A stretch of 12,503 nucleotides of DNA from an uncultured Sulfitobacter sp. GTDB taxonomy: Bacteria > Pseudomonadota > Alphaproteobacteria > Rhodobacterales > Rhodobacteraceae. The notes under the pieces were generated by a model. That model had not been told where the DNA came from. It did not search any database and saw only the letters and a program-made list of their open reading frames with translations. The stretch covers positions 1 through 12,503 of the forward strand of contig CALAIJ010000258.1 of assembly GCA_937923365.1 (NCBI GenBank), read 5' to 3'. A program made the translations under genes and the position numbers. Each line of letters opens with the position of its first letter. Position 1 is the first letter of the stretch. Below, piece by piece: positions 6,948 through 12,503 of this stretch.

Positions 6948-7422
6948 CGCCCCCTGATGCCAGAAATGGCCCAATGGGGGCGGGCCCCATGCCCTGAGGC
7001 GGATGCGTGCAGCTGGTCCAGTAGGATTTCAACTGTTCCAGCATAACGGACAGTTCGACACTGTTCTGCGGCTTTGTCAGATAGCCTGCTGCGAATTTCC
7101 CGTAGGCCAGGACCACATCGCGCGCATTGTCGGAGGTGGTGAAAAAGACAACCCGGGCGTCCGAGATTTCCGATGTTTCGCGTAATGCGGCCATAAATTC
7201 ATGGCCGTTCATGCGTGGCATGTTGATATCCAGCAGGATCAGGAACGGGGTGGGAATGACGCTCTCACTGCGTTGCCGGTGCAATATCTCAAGCGCTTCG
7301 GCCCCGTCATGGGCCCGCACAAGTGCACCGGTGATGCCCGCTTTCTTCAGGCCGCGTTTAAGCATCATAAAATCGATGTCGTTATCTTCTACTGCAAGGA
7401 TATTCATTTTGTCTTGTCCCAT
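6940..7422 (-). CDS. Single-domain response regulator (CheY / Rcp1-like receiver)
   Basis: This 160-residue protein consists of a receiver domain with no DNA-binding or enzymatic output domain. The acidic pair is E12-D13 in AVEDND, the phosphoacceptor is D65 in LLDINMPRMNG, the switch threonine is T95 or T96 in FFTTSDN, and the conserved lysine is K117 in YLTKP. The long beta3 region and the DINMPRMNGHEF sequence resemble Rcp1-type regulators that pair with multi-domain sensor kinases. The chosen start overlaps the kinase stop by one base (TAATG). A second ATG at 7407 would remove five residues and start directly at NILAVED. Neither start has a clear ribosome site, so translational coupling to the kinase gene is likely. 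A Pro/Gly-rich tail of about 25 residues follows the receiver, and its coding sequence overlaps the liu operon end. The downstream target is not evident from the sequence. Confidence 0.93.
   Translation of the reverse strand: MGQDKMNILAVEDNDIDFMMLKRGLKKAGITGALVRAHDGAEALEILHRQRSESVIPTPFLILLDINMPRMNGHEFMAALRETSEISDARVVFFTTSDNARDVVLAYGKFAAGYLTKPQNSVELSVMLEQLKSYWTSCTHPPQGMGPAPIGPFLASGGAT
6948..6982 (+). terminator. Nested hairpin at the convergent liu / response regulator junction
   Basis: CGCCCCC (6948-6954) and GGGGGCG (6976-6982) pair perfectly over 7 bases, starting at the first base after the hydratase stop codon. Inside the loop, GCCA (6959-6962) and TGGC (6967-6970) pair around a GAAA tetraloop. 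No T-run follows on the plus strand, so this is not a classical intrinsic terminator; it could block 3' exonucleases or slow polymerase. On the minus strand it lies within the response regulator coding sequence. Confidence 0.4.
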
Positions 7423-9215
7423 TAAGCTGCGGCCTGAGCGGGTGGTCTGCTCATGGCGGTGGATTGGTTTTCTGGCCAAGAAAACTGGAATGAGGCCCCA
7501 TTCCCGAGGGTCGACTTAATCCCGATTGTTCCGTTGTTTTGCTCGACCATCTTTTTGACGATGGCTAGTCCGATGCCCGTGCTTTCGGGGGTGTCAGAGA
7601 CCTGCAGCGTTTGGAAAACATTGAAGATGCGCGCGTGGTATTCTGACGCAATACCCGGACCGTTGTCAGACACATCTATCTCAAGTCGGCCGTTTTGCAC
7701 GCGCACAGTAATTTCAATCTTAAGCGATCTTGTGCCATCTTGGTATTTCACAGCGTTGCTGACCAGATTTTCAAGAACCCTGCGCAGGTTGAATGCGTCG
7801 TTGGTCAGAACATTGATCGGGCTGGTGACTGTGAGCTGCTCTGGCGCGAGTGAGAAGTCCACGTGCATCTCGGAGACGAAACTCATCAGGTTCAGCGGTT
7901 TGGATTGCTTTTCGGTACTTCCCACCCGCGAGAACTGCATGATGTCGTGGGTCAGATGGGTCATCCGGGTGACACGTTCCGCAATGTGGTCGAGATTCTT
8001 GCTGATGTCGGGATTGGCGTCCGGTCTTGTCAGATAGCTGTCCAGATCTTCGCGCAACATTTCGGTCAGACCGCCGATGCCCCGGATCGGTGTGCGCAGA
8101 TCATGAGAGGCAACGTAGGCAAATTGTTCCAGCTCTGCGTTGGTTGCGGCCAGCTTCAGCTTTTCAGTGCGCAAATCGGCAGTGACCCGGTCGGCATAAG
8201 CCACGGCACGGTTATTGGCGCGCGACATAATGACCAGCATGGCGATGATAAGGGCTTCGATCAGCAACCCGCCTACCAGAATGAGGGTCGGCTGGCTGTA
8301 GGTATTGGCCAATCGAAAGGCCAGATTGGTGCGCAGATCGATCATCCAAGTGCGCCCGTAAAGCTCCAGTGCTACCTTGCTTTGGTGCATCGGATCAGGA
8401 TCGGCAAGATCGTCTGATGCGAGATGTTCGTCGTAGATGCGCGTGGAGGCATCCGTGATGCTGAAATGCAGGTCTCGGGCGTCCTTGGCCAAGAGACCGG
8501 CAACCAGATTGCGCACAACAAAGGGGGCATAAACCGCACCTTCAATCTGCGATTTTTCGCCGCCATAAAACGGCGCGTAGAATAGGAAACCGGGCGTGCT
8601 GCCTGCGTCCTGAACCAGCGTGATCGGTCCGGTGATCTGGGCGCGACCTGTTGTGCGGCTGGCGACAGCGCCTGCGCGCCTGTTGCTTTCATGGGCCACA
8701 TCAAGGCCGATTGCGGCCAAGTTTGTGGCCTCCGGCTCAACAAAGGAGATGGGCATAAGCACGCCGTTATCGTGTTCGGGAAAGATTTTGAAACCGGGCC
8801 GCTCCGCTTGGCGCTGGGCCATGTAGGCGGGCAGGGCAGACGGGTCGAGGAAATGAATGATCCCGATGCCGTTGATGCCGGGGTAGCGTTCGTCAATCCT
8901 TAGCTTGCTGGCGAAGGCCCGCCATTCTGCCAACCCCATATCCCCGCCGTGCGATTCGACAGCCGAGACGCCAGCCCAAAGCGCGTCCTCGTATTGCCGC
9001 ATACCGGTTCGGATGTGCGCCAGGGTCTGTTCCTGGGCGGCTGTGAAACGGGCCAGCGTACGGGTTTCGATCTGGCGTTTCGAAAACTGCCAGGCCGCGA
9101 TTGTCATCAGGAATGACAGGGTCAGAATGATGACGTGAAACAAAGAAAGCCGCTTGCCAAAGTGGGAAGGATTGCTGTTGGCGGGGCCGGAAATGGTTGG
9201 ATCATTTGTGTGCAT
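7422..9215 (-). CDS. CHASE-domain sensor histidine kinase
   Basis: This 597-residue inner-membrane kinase has a transmembrane helix at about 24-42, an extracytoplasmic CHASE domain from about 75 to 295, a second helix at about 309-331, a short coiled linker, then the kinase core. CHASE is supported by YPGINGIGIIHFLDP (111-125), the VLMPISFVEP segment and TGPITLVQ. The HisKA phospho-acceptor is H371 in YVASHDLRTPIRG. The ATP-binding domain has the N box N483 to N487, the G1 box DNGPGI (517-522) and the G2 segment TGIGLAIVKKM (546-556). CHASE domains bind small extracellular ligands such as cytokinin-like or lipid signals; the ligand here cannot be read from the sequence. Start at the ATG complementary to 9213-9215, with only a weak AAGAG upstream. 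It is followed by the receiver gene with a one-base overlap, so the two form an operon divergent from nuoA. Confidence 0.94.
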   Translation of the reverse strand: MHTNDPTISGPANSNPSHFGKRLSLFHVIILTLSFLMTIAAWQFSKRQIETRTLARFTAAQEQTLAHIRTGMRQYEDALWAGVSAVESHGGDMGLAEWRAFASKLRIDERYPGINGIGIIHFLDPSALPAYMAQRQAERPGFKIFPEHDNGVLMPISFVEPEATNLAAIGLDVAHESNRRAGAVASRTTGRAQITGPITLVQDAGSTPGFLFYAPFYGGEKSQIEGAVYAPFVVRNLVAGLLAKDARDLHFSITDASTRIYDEHLASDDLADPDPMHQSKVALELYGRTWMIDLRTNLAFRLANTYSQPTLILVGGLLIEALIIAMLVIMSRANNRAVAYADRVTADLRTEKLKLAATNAELEQFAYVASHDLRTPIRGIGGLTEMLREDLDSYLTRPDANPDISKNLDHIAERVTRMTHLTHDIMQFSRVGSTEKQSKPLNLMSFVSEMHVDFSLAPEQLTVTSPINVLTNDAFNLRRVLENLVSNAVKYQDGTRSLKIEITVRVQNGRLEIDVSDNGPGIASEYHARIFNVFQTLQVSDTPESTGIGLAIVKKMVEQNNGTIGIKSTLGNGASFQFSWPENQSTAMSRPPAQAAA

Positions 9216-9327
9216 CTCTTATCGCTAGCACTCAGCGCTTAAGGACCTGTTACCCAAAGTGATAAAGTGCCATCGAAAAAACACCCACCTTCTGACAGGT
9301 TGTGGCGTGCTTTCGCGGTTAGGGACG

Positions 9328-9356
9328 TTGACCCTTCCGGCATGCCCCGCTAAACC
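9328..9356 (+). promoter_or_regulatory. Candidate sigma70-type promoter for the nuo operon
   Basis: TTGACC (9328-9333) is separated by exactly 17 bases from TAAACC (9351-9356). The -35 element matches consensus at 5 of 6 positions, the -10 element only at 3 of 6. It would start transcription near 9363 and give a leader of about 65 bases before nuoA. Position and spacing are good; the weak -10 keeps confidence moderate. Confidence 0.4.
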
Positions 9357-9414
9357 GAGCCTCAGTCTATCCAGCCCGCGTCTTTGCCCAAGCCAGCACA
9401 AGGCGCGCCAGCCA

Positions 9415-9420
9415 AAGGAG
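9415..9420 (+). promoter_or_regulatory. nuoA Shine-Dalgarno site selecting a TTG start
   Basis: AAGGAG is 7 bases upstream of the TTG at 9428 and 16 bases upstream of the in-frame ATG at 9437. The spacing favours the TTG as the real start of nuoA. Confidence 0.6.
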
Positions 9421-9427
9421 CCACCCC

Positions 9428-9793
9428 TTGGACGACATGCTGCGGGAATACCTGCCCATCCTAGTTTTTCTGGCCGTTGCTGTGGGATTTGCCGTTGTGC
9501 TGATCCTTGCCGCCCTGGTGGTTGCGGTGCGCAATCCCGACCCTGAAAAGGTCTCCGCTTACGAGTGTGGCTTTAACGCCTTCGACGATGCGCGCATGAA
9601 ATTCGATGTCCGGTTCTATCTGGTGTCGATCCTGTTCATCATCTTTGATCTGGAAATCGCGTTCCTCTTCCCGTGGGCTGTGGCCTTCAAGGACATCTCC
9701 ATGGTGGGCTTCTGGTCGATGATGGTCTTCCTTGCGGTCCTGACCGCAGGGTTCGCATACGAATGGAAGAAGGGGGCGCTGGAATGGCAATGA
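9428..9793 (+). CDS. nuoA: NADH-quinone oxidoreductase subunit A
   Basis: NuoA (ND3) is a small membrane subunit of respiratory complex I, placed near the quinone cavity between the membrane arm and the peripheral arm. The 121-residue protein has three predicted helices at about 10-33, 61-81 and 92-111. The conserved loop after helix 1 carries YECGF with C47, the cysteine whose exposure marks the deactive state in mitochondrial ND3. Helix 2 has the family signature [12 protein letters not shown]. The TTG start is chosen by ribosome-site spacing; starting at the ATG at 9437 would only remove the residues MDD. It is the first gene of the nuo operon and overlaps nuoB by 10 bases. Identity is certain. 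Confidence 0.97.
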   Translation: MDDMLREYLPILVFLAVAVGFAVVLILAALVVAVRNPDPEKVSAYECGFNAFDDARMKFDVRFYLVSILFIIFDLEIAFLFPWAVAFKDISMVGFWSMMVFLAVLTAGFAYEWKKGALEWQ

Positions 9794-10311
9794 CCACTGC
9801 TACAGCGGGCATGGACCGCGACGTCGCGACCCAGAACCTGAATGCGGAATTGCAGGACAAGGGCTTTCTGGTCACGTCCTCTGCCGATCTGATCAACTGG
9901 GCGCGCACTGGATCCTTGCACTGGATGACCTTTGGTCTGGCCTGTTGCGCGGTGGAGATGATGCACACCTCCATGCCGCGTTATGATCTGGAACGCTTCG
10001 GCACCGCTCCGCGCGCCAGCCCGCGCCAGTCGGACCTGATGATCGTGGCCGGCACGCTGACCAACAAAATGGCACCCGCCCTGCGCAAGGTCTACGACCA
10101 GATGCCCGAGCCGCGCTATGTGATCTCAATGGGGTCCTGCGCCAATGGGGGCGGCTACTATCATTACAGCTATTCCGTTGTGCGCGGTTGTGACCGGATC
10201 GTGCCCGTGGACATCTACGTGCCCGGCTGCCCGCCCACGGCGGAGGCGCTGCTTTATGGCATCCTGCAACTACAAAAGAAAATGCGCCGTACAGGGACGA
10301 TCATCCGATGA
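9784..10311 (+). CDS. nuoB: NADH-quinone oxidoreductase subunit B
   Basis: NuoB (PSST homologue) holds cluster N2, the last iron-sulfur centre before quinone in complex I, and sits on the cytoplasmic side of the membrane. In the 175-residue protein the four ligands are visible: C54 and C55 in the adjacent pair ACCAVEMM, C119 in [11 protein letters not shown], and C149 in [10 protein letters not shown]. Two starts are possible: ATG at 9784 and ATG at 9790. The purine-rich run AAGAAGGGGG (9767-9776) is 7 bases before 9784 and 13 before 9790, so I chose 9784, which gives a 10-base overlap with nuoA; the alternative forms a 4-base ATGA overlap and loses two residues. The stop overlaps nuoC by 4 bases (ATGA). 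Identity is certain. Confidence 0.98.
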   Translation: MAMTTATAGMDRDVATQNLNAELQDKGFLVTSSADLINWARTGSLHWMTFGLACCAVEMMHTSMPRYDLERFGTAPRASPRQSDLMIVAGTLTNKMAPALRKVYDQMPEPRYVISMGSCANGGGYYHYSYSVVRGCDRIVPVDIYVPGCPPTAEALLYGILQLQKKMRRTGTIIR

Positions 10312-10916
10312 GCGAAGCACTGCAAGAACTCGGCGCCTATATCGAGGCAAAGCGCCCCGATTGCGTGCTGGCATGGGACGTCACTCAGGGTGAGCTGAAC
10401 ATGGACGTGACCCTGACGAATATCGCGGGTCTGGTAGAGTTCTTGAAGGGCGATGCGACCTGCCGGTTCTCGACGCTCGTGGACATCACGGCGGTGGACT
10501 ACACAGGCCGCGCCAAGCGGTTCGACGTGGTTTACCACTTCCTGAGCATGTACCAGAACCACCGCATCCGCCTGCGCGTGGCGACGCGGGAAAAAGACAT
10601 GGTGCCCAGCCTTGTGGATGTGCACCCTTCGGCCAACTGGTTCGAGCGCGAGATTTTCGACATGTTCGGCATCCTGTTCTCGGGCCATCCGGACCTGCGC
10701 CGCATCCTGACGGACTACGGCTTTCGCGGGCATCCGCTGCGCAAGGACTTCCCGACAACAGGCTACACCGAAGTCCGCTATGACGAGGTCGAAAAGCGCG
10801 TTGTCTATGAACCGGTGAAACTGGTTCAGGAATATAGGCAATTCGACTTCATGTCCCCTTGGGAGGGGGCAGAGTACATCCTGCCCGGTGACGACAAGGC
10901 GGAGGAAGCCAAATAA
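10308..10916 (+). CDS. nuoC: NADH-quinone oxidoreductase subunit C
   Basis: NuoC (30-kDa subunit homologue) is a structural part of the peripheral arm of complex I next to NuoD and NuoB. The 202-residue protein is a separate NuoC, not the NuoCD fusion found in E. coli. The family signature runs from W111 through ERE-FDMFGI (113-122) and [18 protein letters not shown] to LRKDFP. The C-terminal part has the typical [10 protein letters not shown] segment, then an acidic and lysine-rich tail. Start and stop are both in overlaps: ATGA with nuoB before and TAATG with a 54-codon membrane frame after. Between nuoC and nuoD there are two small frames where many bacteria have none. Identity is certain. 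Confidence 0.97.
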   Translation: MSEALQELGAYIEAKRPDCVLAWDVTQGELNMDVTLTNIAGLVEFLKGDATCRFSTLVDITAVDYTGRAKRFDVVYHFLSMYQNHRIRLRVATREKDMVPSLVDVHPSANWFEREIFDMFGILFSGHPDLRRILTDYGFRGHPLRKDFPTTGYTEVRYDEVEKRVVYEPVKLVQEYRQFDFMSPWEGAEYILPGDDKAEEAK

Positions 10917-11080
10917 TGTGGTGGCTGCTGCTTTCCGCACTGACGGCCGTGCCGATGGTCAAGCTGCTGCCGTTCTTTGGCATCAACAAGTACTGGGCGG
11001 CAGTGTGCCTGATCCCGCTGGGGCCGGTGGCCTTGCTGTGGTGGATGGGCCTCAAGCTGCAAGAGCTGGAGAAGTTGTGA
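10916..11080 (+). CDS. Small hydrophobic protein of 54 residues between nuoC and nuoD
   Basis: This short frame is not part of the standard 14 Nuo subunits and I do not recognise it. It begins with an ATG overlapping the nuoC stop (TAATG) and ends with a stop overlapping the next small frame (TGATG). The protein starts [20 protein letters not shown] and has two hydrophobic segments, about 2-20 and 27-44, separated by a turn FGINKY, with an amphipathic charged end LKLQELEKL. This looks like a membrane hairpin. GC content and third-position bias match the surrounding nuo genes. The nuo operon of Rhodobacter capsulatus is known to contain extra unidentified reading frames, and this may be one of that type. 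It could be an accessory subunit or assembly factor of complex I; that is inference from position alone. Confidence 0.65.
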   Translation: MWWLLLSALTAVPMVKLLPFFGINKYWAAVCLIPLGPVALLWWMGLKLQELEKL

Positions 11081-11190
11081 TGGGTTTGATCAAAGAACTG
11101 ATGAAGCTGCTGGGCGCGACACCGCAGCCTCAGCGCCAGCCTGTTCGCGTAGAAACAGATAAACCCCAATGGTGGGAGCCAAAAGAATGA
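11080..11190 (+). CDS. Small soluble protein of 36 residues upstream of nuoD
   Basis: This 36-residue frame follows the 54-codon frame with a one-base overlap (TGATG) and overlaps nuoD by four bases (ATGA). A GGAG at 11068-11071 lies 8 bases before its ATG. The sequence has an amphipathic N-terminal helix [12 protein letters not shown], a polar Gln/Pro-rich middle, and the ending KPQWWEPKE with two tryptophans. No family is recognised. The chain of exact overlaps, ribosome site and a composed sequence argue that it is translated, but at this length a chance frame cannot be excluded. A role as a small complex I accessory peptide, or simply a coupling leader for nuoD, is possible. Confidence 0.5.
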   Translation: MGLIKELMKLLGATPQPQRQPVRVETDKPQWWEPKE

Positions 11191-12410
11191 TGGACGGCAC
11201 CAAAGGTTTCGATGACGCTCTGACGGGCGAGCAGAAAATCCGCAACTTCAACATCAACTTCGGGCCCCAGCACCCTGCGGCACACGGCGTTCTGCGTCTG
11301 GTGCTGGAACTGGACGGCGAAGTGGTCGAACGCTGCGACCCGCACATCGGCCTGCTGCACCGTGGCACCGAAAAGCTGATGGAAAGCCGGACCTACCTGC
11401 AAAACCTGCCGTACTTTGACCGGCTGGATTACGTGGCCCCGATGAATCAGGAACACGCGTGGTGTCTGGCCATCGAAAAGCTGACCAAGACGCCCGTGCC
11501 ACGCCGTGCCTCGCTGATCCGCGTGCTCTACTCCGAGATCGGGCGCGTGCTGAACCACCTGCTGAACGTCACCACGCAAGCCTTGGACGTGGGCGCGCTG
11601 ACCCCGCCGCTTTGGGGCTTTGAAGAGCGTGAGAAGCTGATGATCTTCTACGAGCGTGCCTGCGGCGCGCGTCTGCACGCGGCCTACTTCCGTCCCGGTG
11701 GTGTGCACCAGGACCTGCCACCAGCGCTGCTGGATGATATCGAGACGTGGGCGCATGAGTTCCCCAACATGATCGATGACATCGACGGGCTGCTGACGGA
11801 CAACCGTATTTTCAAGCAGCGCAATGTTGATATCGGTATCGTGACAGAGCAGGACATTCTGGATTACGGTTTTTCCGGCGTGATGGTACGCGGCTCTGGC
11901 ATGGCATGGGACCTGCGCCGCTCGCAGCCCTACGAATGCTATGACGAATTCGATTTCCAAGTGCCCGTGGGCAAGAACGGCGACTGCTTTGATCGCTACC
12001 TCTGCCGCATGGAAGAGATGCGCCAGTCGACCTCCATCATCCTGCAGGCCATCGAAAAGTTGCGCGCCCCTGAAGGGCAAGGCGACATTCTGGCCCGTGG
12101 CAAGATCACGCCGCCCAGCCGGACGGATATGAAAACCAACATGGAAAGCCTGATCCACCACTTCAAGCTCTATACCGAAGGCTTCCACGTGCCCGAGGGT
12201 GAAGTCTACTGCTGCGTCGAGGCCCCCAAAGGTGAGTTCGGTGTCTATCTGGTGGCCGACGGCTCCAACAAGCCCTACCGCTGCAAGATACGCGCGCCGG
12301 GGTTCCTTCACTTGCAGGCGATGGACCATATCAGTGTGGGTCACCAACTGGCCGACGTGGCCGCCATCATCGGCACCATGGACGTGGTGTTCGGGGAGAT
12401 TGACCGGTGA
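11187..12410 (+). CDS. nuoD: NADH-quinone oxidoreductase subunit D
   Basis: NuoD (49-kDa homologue) forms, with NuoB, the quinone-reduction site of complex I. The complete 407-residue protein shows [13 protein letters not shown] (26-38), [26 protein letters not shown] and the C-terminal [11 protein letters not shown] and [23 protein letters not shown] segments. H33 and Y82 correspond in spacing to the quinone-headgroup ligands H38 and Y87 of Thermus Nqo4. The start at 11187 gives an ATGA overlap with the 36-codon frame and is 8 bases after GGGAG (11174-11178). ATG 11190 is 11 bases from that site. ATG 11169 would place the ribosome site inside the gene. The C-terminal residues are those typical of the family, so the gene is intact. 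Identity is certain. Confidence 0.98.
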   Translation: MMDGTKGFDDALTGEQKIRNFNINFGPQHPAAHGVLRLVLELDGEVVERCDPHIGLLHRGTEKLMESRTYLQNLPYFDRLDYVAPMNQEHAWCLAIEKLTKTPVPRRASLIRVLYSEIGRVLNHLLNVTTQALDVGALTPPLWGFEEREKLMIFYERACGARLHAAYFRPGGVHQDLPPALLDDIETWAHEFPNMIDDIDGLLTDNRIFKQRNVDIGIVTEQDILDYGFSGVMVRGSGMAWDLRRSQPYECYDEFDFQVPVGKNGDCFDRYLCRMEEMRQSTSIILQAIEKLRAPEGQGDILARGKITPPSRTDMKTNMESLIHHFKLYTEGFHVPEGEVYCCVEAPKGEFGVYLVADGSNKPYRCKIRAPGFLHLQAMDHISVGHQLADVAAIIGTMDVVFGEIDR

Positions 12411-12490
12411 TCTCGGCCGCCCATTCACCCTTCCATAAAACTCCCGCCGGAGGCGCCTGTCCTCTCCGCAAGACCGAAAGCCTGTTCTGA
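12407..12490 (+). CDS. Possible 27-residue peptide between nuoD and nuoE
   Basis: A GTG at 12407 overlaps the nuoD stop by four bases (GTGA) and opens a 27-codon frame whose TGA overlaps an ATG at 12490 (TGATG). GGGGAG (12393-12398) is 8 bases upstream of the GTG, though these bases also encode conserved Gly-Glu of NuoD. The peptide, beginning with [11 protein letters not shown] after the start and containing one cysteine, is not hydrophobic and not recognised. It continues the overlap pattern of the operon, but a frame this short may be chance or only a coupling leader. Confidence 0.3.
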   Translation: MISAAHSPFHKTPAGGACPLRKTESLF

Positions 12491-12503
12491 TGCTCCGCCG
12501 TCT
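12490..12503 (+). CDS. nuoE: Probable start of NADH-quinone oxidoreductase subunit E, cut by the window edge
   Basis: Only four full codons (Met-Leu-Arg-Arg) and two bases are visible, starting at an ATG that overlaps the stop of the preceding 27-codon frame. NuoE of related bacteria, as I recall, begins with MLRRL, and nuoE follows nuoD in complex I operons. The call therefore rests on gene order and five residues at most. Confidence 0.5.

Larger units (their letters stand above)
9216..9427. other. Divergent intergenic region between the kinase gene and nuoA
   Basis: This 212-base stretch holds no convincing gene. It should carry promoters for both the kinase operon (leftward) and the nuo operon (rightward). 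I see a plausible rightward sigma70-like promoter (9328-9356), a direct repeat AAAGTG at 9256-9261 and 9264-9269, an inverted pair ACCTGT (9245-9250) and ACAGGT (9295-9300), and the palindromes GCTAGC (9224-9229), AGCGCT (9234-9239) and GGCATGCC (9339-9346). None matches an operator I can name. The kinase-side promoter is not clear to me. Confidence 0.6.

Noticed and set aside
5877..6974. 365-codon open frame on the minus strand opposite the lyase and hydratase genes
   Set aside because: It covers two recognisable plus-strand genes and runs into the true response regulator region in another frame; the translation has no family features.
6948..6990. Classical intrinsic terminator after the hydratase gene
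   Set aside because: The hairpin is good but no T-rich tract follows on the plus strand, so it is listed only as a candidate transcript-end structure.
11130..12428. 432-codon open frame on the minus strand opposite nuoD
   Set aside because: It is a composition shadow of nuoD; the translation shows no domain and nuoD is conserved end to end.
1..12503. CRISPR array, tRNA or rRNA genes, transposase or phage genes
   Set aside because: Almost the whole window is occupied by assigned genes, and I saw no regularly spaced repeats, tRNA-like cloverleaf or transposase motif in the few gaps.

Overview
The window reads as chromosomal DNA of a marine-type alphaproteobacterium of the Rhodobacteraceae / Roseobacter group. 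This rests on remembered protein resemblance (MCC subunits, the NuoA-B-C-D series, an Rcp1-like regulator beside a CHASE histidine kinase), on high GC with GC-rich third codon positions, and on densely overlapping genes. No database search was possible, so the genus is left open.

Region 1 (1-6947, plus strand) is a leucine-catabolism (liu) operon. It holds the C-terminal half of the methylcrotonyl-CoA carboxylase beta subunit, then three genes foreign to the pathway: a membrane-anchored staphylococcal-nuclease-like protein, an ASCH-domain protein, and an unrecognised four-helix membrane protein. The biotin-carrying MCC alpha subunit, a glutathione S-transferase-like protein, HMG-CoA lyase and a methylglutaconyl-CoA hydratase-type crotonase follow. 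Together MCC (beta plus alpha), hydratase and lyase take 3-methylcrotonyl-CoA to acetoacetate and acetyl-CoA. Isovaleryl-CoA dehydrogenase is not in view and may lie upstream.

Region 2 (6940-9215, minus strand) is a two-gene signalling operon. A CHASE-domain histidine kinase is coupled through a TAATG overlap to a single-domain, CheY/Rcp1-like response regulator. The regulator gene overlaps the end of the liu operon tail to tail by 8 bases, with a hairpin hidden in that junction.

Region 3 (9216-12503, plus strand) is a 212-base divergent intergenic region with a plausible sigma70-type promoter, followed by the start of the respiratory complex I operon: nuoA, nuoB, nuoC, two small reading frames (54 and 36 codons), nuoD, a possible 27-codon frame, and probably the first codons of nuoE. 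From nuoA onward every junction is a 1-, 4- or 10-base overlap, which implies translational coupling.

Most of the window is ordinary core metabolism. The least explained parts are the small proteins wedged into the nuo operon, the four-helix membrane gene and the nuclease/ASCH pair inside the mcc operon, and the hairpin in the liu/regulator overlap. I see no CRISPR array, tRNA, rRNA, insertion sequence or phage gene.
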